From Cellulomonas sp. NTE-D12 (GTDB lineage Bacteria > Actinomycetota > Actinomycetes > Actinomycetales > Cellulomonadaceae), in assembly GCF_027923705.1 (NCBI RefSeq), contig NZ_AP026442.1, positions 186,001 through 250,000 on the forward strand: DNA of 64,000 bases. Direction: 5' to 3'. Position 1 is the stretch's first letter, and the number at the start of each line of letters is the position of its first letter. The translations under genes were made by a program, and so were the position numbers. Shown one piece after another: positions 34,857 to 42,500 of this stretch. The notes under the pieces are model-generated. The model saw only the letters and a program-made list of their open reading frames with translations. It had not been told where the DNA came from and did not search any database.

Positions 34857-35266
34857 CCGCCGCCGCCTGGACCACCGTCGCCGACGTCGCGTCGATCGTG
34901 CTGATGCTCGGCGGGGCGTTCCTCTGCTTCGCCGCCGGCGTCGGGGTGCTGCGCTTCCGCGACCTGCTGGCGCGCATGCACGCCGCCACCAAGCCGCAGG
35001 TGCTGGGTCTGGTGCTGGTGCTGGCCGGGCTGGCCCTGCGGCTGCGCAGCGGCGGTGCGGTGTGGGCGCTGGTGCTCGTCGTGGTGTTCCAGCTGCTCAC
35101 CGCACCCGTCGCCGCGCACCTCGTCGGACGCGCGGGCTACCGCACGGGCAAGGTGAGCCCGGGCGTGCTGGCGGTCGACGAGCTGACGGCCGAGCTCGAC
35201 CGGCGGCACGCCGCCGGGGCGCCCGCCGACGACGAGGACGGCGGCTCCGGGGCCGACATCGGCTGA
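34853..35266 (+). CDS. mrpG: Mrp antiporter subunit G
   Basis: The 137-residue protein has the MnhG pattern: three helices with GVLRFRDLLARMHAATKPQVLG between the first and second, then LLTAPVAAHLVGRAGYRTG. It completes the Mrp complex. ATG 34853 overlaps the mrpF stop. It ends one base before the convergent DUF4235 stop. Confidence 0.95.
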   Translation: MTAAAWTTVADVASIVLMLGGAFLCFAAGVGVLRFRDLLARMHAATKPQVLGLVLVLAGLALRLRSGGAVWALVLVVVFQLLTAPVAAHLVGRAGYRTGKVSPGVLAVDELTAELDRRHAAGAPADDEDGGSGADIG

Positions 35267-35267
35267 G

Positions 35268-35555
35268 CTACGCCGGCAGCTCGGGCCGCTTGCTGGTGAC
35301 CTTCGCCGTCAGCCGGGCGGTGCCCCGGCTGGCCAGCGCGCGGGCCAGCGCCACGACGGCCCCGGTGATCGCCGCGGCCAAGAGCACCTCCCGCAGGCTG
35401 ATGTCGTCGTCCTGCGACTCGGGCGCCGGCGGCTCGTGCCCGGCCGCGGCCACCCACGCGCGGTCCAGCAGCTTCTGCGCCACCCACGCGGCGCCGACGG
35501 CCACGCCGGCGCCCACCAGCTTGGCCAGCATCGACGGGGACTGCTTCTCGGGCAT
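35268..35555 (-). CDS. DUF4235 small membrane protein
   Basis: This 95-residue protein has two helices (KLVGAGVAVGAAWVAQKLLD and EVLLAAAITGAVVALARALA), matching DUF4235, common in actinobacteria and of unknown function. The Gly/Ala-rich first helix resembles small membrane anchors. ATG 35555. The gene is convergent with mrpG, one base apart, so transcripts overlap. Confidence 0.8.
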   Translation of the reverse strand: MPEKQSPSMLAKLVGAGVAVGAAWVAQKLLDRAWVAAAGHEPPAPESQDDDISLREVLLAAAITGAVVALARALASRGTARLTAKVTSKRPELPA

Positions 35556-35726
35556 GCGGGCCTCCGGTCTGCGGCGGGACGACGAGCACCGACGCTAGCG
35601 CCGTCCCCGCCGCGCCGCTGGCCGCGTGGCCGCGGCTCACCCGGCACGCGGTCGTCCCAGGGCTGCGCCGGACGGCCGTGAGGGTTACCGTCAAGGGCAT
35701 CCACTCGATGGATGAGGTGACCGGCG

Positions 35727-36632
35727 ATGACGCGTGAACACCCGCTCGAGCATCGGCTCGACCGCCGTCCGGAGCCCCACGGTGACCAGCTGACCAGCGT
35801 CGGTCGCCACCGCTCCGAGCACCTGACGAACCTGCGGACGGAGCACCCCGTGGACCATCGTGCCGAGCCGCACCACACCCCGGCGGTCCTGCACCGCGAG
35901 GTGGTCTCCGTCGACGTGCCGCTGCCGGCGGACGTCGTCTGGGAGCACGTCCGCAAGCCCGAGCTGATCCACCGCTGGTACGGCTGGGACCGGGACGACC
36001 TGACGGACGACATCGAGCGGATCTTCGTCGAGCACGCCGAGGTGGAGCACGACCACGTGCCCGGCACGTCCATCCGGCGGCTGCGCTGGCACCACCACGA
36101 GGACCTCGAGCTGCGCTGCCGGGACGACAACCCCGGTCACACCCTGGTCACGGTGCACCGTGCCGCCCGCGACCTGTCCGTCTCGTTCGACGGCGCCCGG
36201 GACGTGGTCGACGAGAACTGGATCAGCTCCGTCCACCAGCTGCACTTCGCGCTGACCGTGCACCGCGGGGAGGACCGCCGCACGTTCGCGGTGCACGGCC
36301 TGGACGCCGGCCCCCACCAGAACCCGTTGATGTACCGGGCGGGGCTGCACGGCGCGCGCGGCGTGCCGATCGGCGGTCACGTCGAGGCGACCCGCCCGGA
36401 CGGCACCAAGGTGGGCGGGACGGTGGTCTACCGGACCGACCTGCAGTTCGGCGTGTGGTTGCACGGCATCGCCGAGTCGCTGCTGGTGATCCAGGAGGTG
36501 CCGGTGGCCAGCCACCCGCCGCACGGCGCGGTCAACGCGATCCTCAACACGTACGGCCTGTCCGACGAGCTGCGCGCCGAGGCGCAGCGCCGCTGGGCCG
36601 GCTGGTGGGACGGCCACCGGCACCACGCCTGA
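35727..36632 (+). CDS. SRPBCC-fold protein
   Basis: The 301-residue protein has a START/SRPBCC-like domain beginning VVSVDVPLPADVVWEHVRKPELIHRWYGWD, as in AHSA1-like and polyketide cyclase-like proteins that bind hydrophobic ligands. The first 50 residues are His/Glu/Pro rich (HRLDRRPEPHGDQ, RAEPHHTP). A second region (about residues 160-290) looks like another divergent SRPBCC or cap. No catalytic residues are recognised. A 6-bp inverted repeat CATCCA/TGGATG (35698-35714) lies just upstream. The stop codon is the first base set of a 15-bp tandem repeat. Confidence 0.72.
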   Translation: MTREHPLEHRLDRRPEPHGDQLTSVGRHRSEHLTNLRTEHPVDHRAEPHHTPAVLHREVVSVDVPLPADVVWEHVRKPELIHRWYGWDRDDLTDDIERIFVEHAEVEHDHVPGTSIRRLRWHHHEDLELRCRDDNPGHTLVTVHRAARDLSVSFDGARDVVDENWISSVHQLHFALTVHRGEDRRTFAVHGLDAGPHQNPLMYRAGLHGARGVPIGGHVEATRPDGTKVGGTVVYRTDLQFGVWLHGIAESLLVIQEVPVASHPPHGAVNAILNTYGLSDELRAEAQRRWAGWWDGHRHHA

Positions 36633-36675
36633 CGGACCCGCACCCGACGGACCCGCACGCGACGGACCCGCACCC
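36631..36675. repeat. 15-bp tandem repeat, three copies
   Basis: GACGGACCCGCACCC repeats at 36631-36645, 36646-36660 (one mismatch) and 36661-36675, followed by a partial fourth. The first unit supplies the TGA end of the SRPBCC gene. It lies before the convergent GNAT gene and could vary in copy number between strains. Confidence 0.75.
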
Positions 36676-36692
36676 GACGGCCGCGGTAGGGC

Positions 36693-37817
36693 CTACAGTG
36701 GTCGCTGCCAGGTGCCGCTGACTCCGGCCGGCCGGAAGCCGAGCGCGACGTTGATCGCCAGCATCCAGCGGTTCTCCTGCGCGTTCCACGTGCCGACGCG
36801 GTGAACCGACGGCCGCTGCCGGGCCAGCGCCGCGAGGTTGGCTGTCTTGACAAGCATCCCGAGCCGGTGCCCCCGGTGGGCCGCCACCACCAAGGTGTCG
36901 CCCTGGTGCACGTACTCGTCGGTGTGCGACGGCATCCAGAAGTTGGTGAACGCCGCCAGCCGTCCCGTCGGCACGTGCTCCGCCGCCGTCACCAGCAGCT
37001 CGTAGCCCGCGTCGTGCAGCATCCGCTCCTGCGCCCGGACCCGCTCGCCGTCCCACACCTCCGGCCGCCAGTCGACCTCGCCGAGCGGTGCGTCCGTGCT
37101 CATCTGCGCCAGCAGGCCGGCGTACTCCTCCAGCCACTGCTCCGGGACGTCGGTTCCCCAGGTGTGCAGGCGGTAGTCGGCGCCGGCCGCCGCGGCGGCG
37201 CCGTCGGCGTGCCGGCGCAGCAGCGCGGGGTCGACGGGCAGGTCGAGCTGCGAGCGCCGGTCCACCTGCGCCAGCCTCCAGCCCGCCCGACGCAGCCAGA
37301 CGACCGCCGGGTTCTGGAGGCTGACGCGCCCGGCGCCGGTCGGTGCCTCGAGCGCTCCGGGTCCGGCTGGCGGCTCGACGCGGTCGGAGGTGTGGGTCAT
37401 CAGCAGCGTCCGACCGTCGGCGCGGGCCACGGCGGCGGCGGCGTCGAGGAGCGCGGTGCCGATGCCCCGGCGCCGGTGCTCCGGCAGCACGTTGACCAGG
37501 ACGAACGCGCTGTGGCGGTTGTCACGCACGGGCAGGCCGACGGTGGCCTCGCCGAGGACGGACGCGACAGCGCGCCCGCGGTCCCCGTCGTCGGCGTCGT
37601 CGGCCACCGCGACCAGCCGCACCGTTCGCTCGGCGTCCGCGTCCCGCAGCTCGGCCAGCTCGGCCCGCGGCGAGTCGGCGAGGTCGGCGCTGCCCCACAC
37701 GTCGACGGTGCCGGCCGTGCGGACGCGGTTGGCGCCGAGCAGCAGCCAGGCATCCGGGGCGTCGAGCGTCGTGGGCACCGGCACCTCGCGCACGGTCCAC
37801 GTGGTGGTGGTCGTCAT
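36693..37817 (-). CDS. tandem GNAT acetyltransferase (MshD-like architecture)
   Basis: This 374-residue protein has two GNAT domains. The first carries a complete acetyl-CoA loop NVLPEHRRRGIGTALLDAAA (about residues 108-127), and the second VVAAHRGHRLGMLVKTANL and NRWMLAINVALGFRP near the C-terminus. Mycothiol synthase MshD has the same two-domain layout, but the conserved MshD context is absent, so substrate is unknown. ATG 37817 (MTTTTTWTVREV). It is divergent from the Nramp gene. Confidence 0.85.
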   Translation of the reverse strand: MTTTTTWTVREVPVPTTLDAPDAWLLLGANRVRTAGTVDVWGSADLADSPRAELAELRDADAERTVRLVAVADDADDGDRGRAVASVLGEATVGLPVRDNRHSAFVLVNVLPEHRRRGIGTALLDAAAAVARADGRTLLMTHTSDRVEPPAGPGALEAPTGAGRVSLQNPAVVWLRRAGWRLAQVDRRSQLDLPVDPALLRRHADGAAAAAGADYRLHTWGTDVPEQWLEEYAGLLAQMSTDAPLGEVDWRPEVWDGERVRAQERMLHDAGYELLVTAAEHVPTGRLAAFTNFWMPSHTDEYVHQGDTLVVAAHRGHRLGMLVKTANLAALARQRPSVHRVGTWNAQENRWMLAINVALGFRPAGVSGTWQRPL

Positions 37818-37903
37818 GCCCCCAGGGTCGACGCCCGGCCCCGGTCCGGTCGAGGGAATTGAGGCAGCCCCGGGGCCATTGTCCGGTGCGGCCTACACTG
37901 GGT

Positions 37904-37917
37904 TTCGGACATCCGAA
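37904..37917 (+). promoter_or_regulatory. palindromic operator upstream of Nramp gene
   Basis: TTCGGACATCCGAA is a perfect 14-bp inverted repeat (TTCGGA/TCCGAA) 13 bp before the ATG, downstream of a TACACT -10-like hexamer. A DtxR/MntR-type metal repressor is a reasonable candidate, given the target. No regulator gene is adjacent. Confidence 0.5.
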
Positions 37918-37930
37918 CTTTCGGAGGGAC

Positions 37931-39292
37931 ATGGGTGTGGACCCGGCCGTCGGACTCGGCACCGACGCGCCCGAGCCCGCGTCACCGTCCCTCGACGTGG
38001 CCCACCCGGTTGGACCGCCACGCGCCGTGCCGCTGGCGGCGGCCCCGCCGTCGACCGGCTCACCGCGGCTGCCCCGTCGCCCGATCCGCGCTCGCGGGGG
38101 CCTGCTGCACCTGCTCGGGCCCGCCTTCGTCGCCTCGATCGCCTACGTCGACCCCGGCAACGTCGCCGCCAACCTCACCGCCGGCTCCCGCTACGGCTAC
38201 CTGCTGCTGTGGGTGCTGGTCGCGGCGGACGTCATCGCGGTGCTGGTGCAGTACCAGTCGGCACGCCTCGGCCTGGTGACCGGCCGGTCCCTGCCGGAGG
38301 TGCTGGGCGACCGGATGCCGCGCGGCGGTCGCCTGGCGTTCTGGGTGCAGGCCGAGGTGGTCGCGGGCGCCACCGACCTGGCCGAGGTGGTCGGCGGTGC
38401 GTTGGCCCTGCAGCTGCTGTTCGGCCTGCCGCTGGCGCTCGGCGGGCTGATCGTCGGCGTCGTGTCGCTGGCGCTGCTCGCCACCCAGGACCGGTACGGC
38501 CAGCGCCGGTTCGAGCTGGTGGTGGCGAGCCTGCTCGCGGTGATCGGGCTCGGGTTCCTCGCCGGTCTGGCGGTACGTCCGCCAGACGCCGCCGGCGTGC
38601 TGCACGGCCTGGTGCCGCACTTCGCGGGAACCGACTCGGTGCTGCTGGCGGCCAGCATGCTCGGCGCCACCGTGATGCCGCACGCGATCTACGCGCACTC
38701 GGCGCTCGCGCGGGACCGGCACGGGCACCTCGGCACCGGTGCGGCCCGCGCCCGGCTGCTGCGCGCCACCCGGTGGGACGTCGGCGGTGCGCTCGCCGCC
38801 GCCGGCGTGGTCAACATCGGCCTGCTGCTGCTCGCCGCGACCGGCCTGCGCCACGTCCCGGGCACCGACTCGATCCCCGGTGCGCACGCCGCGATCGTCG
38901 CGTCCCTCGGCACCGCCGTCGGCCTGGCGTTCGCCATCGGCCTGCTGGCCAGCGGCCTGGCGTCGACGTCTGTCGGTGCCTACGCCGGGTCGGTGGTGAT
39001 GGACGGGCTGCTGCACCGCCGGGTCCCGCCGCTGGTCCGCCGCACGGTCACGCTGGTGCCGGCCGTGGTGCTGCTGGCCCTCGGCGCCGACCCGACGTGG
39101 ACGCTGGTGGTCAGCCAGGTGGTGCTCAGCTTCGGCATCCCGTTCGCCCTGGTGCCGCTGGTCCGACTGACGCGCGACAGGCGGCTGATGGGCGCGGAAC
39201 GCACCGGGCCGTGGCTCAACGCGGTGCTGCTGGCCGTCGTCGGGCTCGTCGTCGCGCTCAACGTCGCCCTGCTGGTGCTCATCCTGCGGTAG
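37931..39292 (+). CDS. mntH: Nramp divalent metal transporter (MntH-like)
   Basis: The 453-residue transporter has 11 membrane helices with the canonical metal site, DPGNVAANL in TM1 and ATVMPHAIYAHSAL in TM6. It should import Mn2+ (and Fe2+) with protons. An unusual soluble N-terminal extension of about 50 residues precedes TM1. ATG 37931 follows GGAGG at close spacing. A TTCGGA/TCCGAA palindrome overlaps the leader, suggesting metal-dependent repression. It contrasts with the non-canonical Nramp at 9673. Confidence 0.93.
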   Translation: MGVDPAVGLGTDAPEPASPSLDVAHPVGPPRAVPLAAAPPSTGSPRLPRRPIRARGGLLHLLGPAFVASIAYVDPGNVAANLTAGSRYGYLLLWVLVAADVIAVLVQYQSARLGLVTGRSLPEVLGDRMPRGGRLAFWVQAEVVAGATDLAEVVGGALALQLLFGLPLALGGLIVGVVSLALLATQDRYGQRRFELVVASLLAVIGLGFLAGLAVRPPDAAGVLHGLVPHFAGTDSVLLAASMLGATVMPHAIYAHSALARDRHGHLGTGAARARLLRATRWDVGGALAAAGVVNIGLLLLAATGLRHVPGTDSIPGAHAAIVASLGTAVGLAFAIGLLASGLASTSVGAYAGSVVMDGLLHRRVPPLVRRTVTLVPAVVLLALGADPTWTLVVSQVVLSFGIPFALVPLVRLTRDRRLMGAERTGPWLNAVLLAVVGLVVALNVALLVLILR

Positions 39293-39397
39293 CCCGTGGG
39301 GCCGTCGGCAGTCCCGTCGGCCCAGCCCAGCGGGGGAGTGCCGGGGTAGGGCCCTCGGTCCCAGGGGGCCGGAAATCGCCGTGCCTACCCTGACGGT

Positions 39398-39411
39398 GTC
39401 CATCTCTGGAC
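39398..39411 (+). promoter_or_regulatory. inverted repeat upstream of PFOR leader ORF
   Basis: GTCCATCTCTGGAC has perfect 5-bp arms (GTCCA/TGGAC) around TCTC, 15 bp before the leader ORF start and next to a TACCCT -10-like hexamer (39386-39391). It is a weak operator candidate for the redox operon. Confidence 0.35.
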
Positions 39412-39425
39412 CCGTGAGGAATGCA

Positions 39426-39557
39426 ATGTCGCACCTCCAGACCCGGCCCCGTGCCGGCACCGACGCCGCCGCCGACGGCGCGCACCGCAGCGCGCCCGCA
39501 CCTCGACCGGTTCTCGTCGGACTTCCATCCCTGCGCGTGTTCGGACGGGCATCGTGA
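39426..39557 (+). CDS. 43-codon leader ORF of the PFOR operon
   Basis: ATG 39426 has GAGGA five bases upstream, and the frame ends with TGA at 39555-39557, overlapping the GTG of the PFOR gene (GTGA). The peptide starts MSHLQTRPRAGTD and has no similarity that I recognise. The PFOR GTG has no good ribosome-binding site of its own, so ribosomes may reach it by reinitiation after this ORF. Its codon use is less biased (GTT, CCT, CTT, CGA), arguing for a regulatory rather than a structural role. Confidence 0.45.
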   Translation: MSHLQTRPRAGTDAAADGAHRSAPAPRPVLVGLPSLRVFGRAS

Positions 39558-42500
39558 CCACTTCGCACCCATTCCCCGGCATCCCCGACGTCATCAACGG
39601 CAACGGCGCCGTCGCCCACGTGATGAAGCACGTGTGCGGCGGGGTGATCGGCTACCCGATCACGCCGTCCACCGAGATCTCCGAGACCTTCGAGGCGGCG
39701 CGCGCCGAGGGCCAGCTCAACGTCTGGGGCAAGCACCCGTTCTTCGTCGAGACGGAGGGTGAGCACTCCGCCCAGTCCGGCGCGCTCGGTGCGGCGCTGA
39801 CCGGCGGCAGCTACGTGTCCAACGCCTCGTCCAGCCAGGGCATCCTCTACGCGCTCGAGTCGCACTACGTGACGGTCGGCAAGAAGATCGGCGGCTTCGT
39901 GCTGCAGGTCGCCGCGCGCGTGGTGTCCAAGCACTCCCTCAACGTGATGGCGGGTCACGACGACGTCTACGCCCTCCTGCCCGCGGGCTACACCATCCTG
40001 TTCGGCGCCAACCCGCAGGAGGCGGCCGACCTCGCGGCGATCTCCTACCGCGCCTCGGCACTGTCGCTGATCCCCGTCGCCAACGTGATGGACGGCTTCG
40101 CCACCAGCCACGTGATGAGCGAGGTGCTGCTGCCCGAGCCGGACCTGCTGCGCGCCTACCTGGGCGACCCTGGCGGCCGCATCCCGTGCCCGACGGTGGC
40201 GCAGGAGATGCTGTTCGGCGCCAAGGGCCGCGTGTTCTCCCTCAACCAGTACCTGGATCGGCACGTCGAGGACCTGGCGCCGGAGGACCTGGCCGCCGTG
40301 CGTGCCCACCTCGCGGCCATCGCGGAGAAGGTCGAGGCGGACGACGCCGGTGACCTGGTGGCCGAGACGGCGGCGTGGCTGCCGGCCGACCTGCAGGGTC
40401 AGTGGCGGCGAGCCTGGGTGAACGCGTGGCCGCGCGGCACACGGCAGCGGGTCCCCGCCCTGGTGGACGTGCACAACCCCGGCCTCACGGGCCCGGTGCA
40501 GAACCAGCCGGACTTCCAGGCCGGTGCCGTCGACCACCGCACGCACTTCGTCTCCGCCGTGCCCGCGCTGGTGCGCCAGGCGATGGCCGAGTACACCGAG
40601 CTGACCGGCCGCGAGTACGCGCCCGTGCGCGCCTACGACTGCGAGGACGCGGACTACATCGTCGTCGGCCTCGGCTCCATCACCGACGACGCCCGTGCGG
40701 TGATCCCGTACCTGCGCTCCCGCGGCGTCAAGGTCGGCGTCCTCAACATCACGCTGCTGCAGCCGTTCCCCGAGGCTGAGGTGGTCGAGGCGCTGCGCAA
40801 CGCGCAGGCCGTCACGGTGCTGGAGCGGTCCGACGACACCGCGCTGACGCGCATGGTGACGCAGGCGCTGTTCCGCGCGCGGGCCAACGGTGAGGGCGGC
40901 GTGGCCCACCCCGGCATCCCCGCGATCACCCGCAGCCCCCGGCTGACGACGGCGATCTTCGGGCTCGGCGGCCACGACGTGCAGCCGCGGCACCTGGTGG
41001 CCGCGTTCCGCAACATGGCCGACGGCGGCAGCGCGCCGCTGGTGTACCTCGGCTCGCAGTTCTTCTCGTCCGACGCCCCGCCGGCCGCCGCCGCGCTCCA
41101 GGACCGGCTGCGGGCTGCGTACCCCGAGACGGTGGCGATGGCCCTGACCACCGAGCCGAACCCGGCCCTGCTGCCGCCCGAGGCGCTGCGGATCCGGTTC
41201 CACTCGGTGGGCGGGTACGGCACGGTCGCCAGCGGCAAGCTGCTCACCGACGTGCTGGCCGGCGTGCTCGAGATGCACAGCAAGTCGGCACCGAAGTACG
41301 GCTCGGAGAAGAGCGGTGCGGCGACCAACTTCTACATCACGCTGAGCCCCGAGCCGGTGCTGCTGACCAACGCCGAGCTGGAGGACGTGGAGGTCGTCGT
41401 CTCCCCGGACCACCAGGCCTTCGTGCACACCAACCCCCTCAAGGGGCTGGTCGAGGGCGGCACGTTCATCATGCAGTCCGACCTGGCGCCGCTGGACCTG
41501 TGGCGGTCGCTGCCGGCCCACGCCCGCCGCACCATCCGCGAGCGGCACATCCGGTTCCTGGTGGTCGACGCGTTCGCCGTCGCCCGCAAGCACGCGCCGA
41601 CCCCCGAGCTCGAGACCCGCATGATGGGCATCGCGTTCATCGGCGCCGTCGCCGGTCACGTCGACCGGGTGTCCCACGGCGCCACCGCCGAGGCGATCGA
41701 GGCGAAGATCCGCGCGCAGATCTCCAAGAAGTTCGGCCGCAAGGGCGACGCCGTCGTCGAGGCCAACATGTCGGTGATCCGCGACGGCGTCGCCGCGACG
41801 CACCTGGTGGCGTACGACGAGCCGGAGTTCCTCGCCGCCGAGCAGCAGCCGGCCGTCCGCAGCACCCGGACCCTGGCGCTGTCCGCGTCGATGTGCCCGA
41901 CGGCCACCGGCGCCCGCGCCACGGCGCTGTTCGACCCGGCGTACTACGAGGACCTGATCGCCCGGCCGTTCCGCGAGGGCACCATCGGCGAGGCCCCCGT
42001 GCTCCCCGGCACCGGCCTGTTCATGCCGGTCGGCACCGGCGCCGCCAAGGACAAGGGGATCTTCCGGCGCACCGTGCCGGCGTTCGACCCCACCTCCTGC
42101 ACCGGCTGCCTGGAGTGCTCGCTGGTCTGCCCCGACGCGGCCATCCCGACGCAGGTGCACGAGATCCACGACCTGCTGACCACGGCGATCGGCCAGATCG
42201 ACGCCCCGGAGCCGCAGCGGGAGGCGCTGCGGGCCCAGGTGTACCCGTGGGCCGAGGCGATCCGGCGCAGCTACCGCGACGACTCGTCCGACCGGTCGTT
42301 CGCCGACGTCGCGGCGGCTGCGGCGAGCACGCTCGACCCGAACCAGCGCGCGGTGATCCGCAACCTCGACGCGGTGGTCGCGCAGCTGGCGACGTTCCCG
42401 GTGGCCCGCACGCGGCCGTTCTTCGACGCGATGGAGAAGGAACAGCCGGGCACCGGCGGCCTGTTCTCCGCCGTCGTCGACCCGTGGAAGTGCACGGGCT

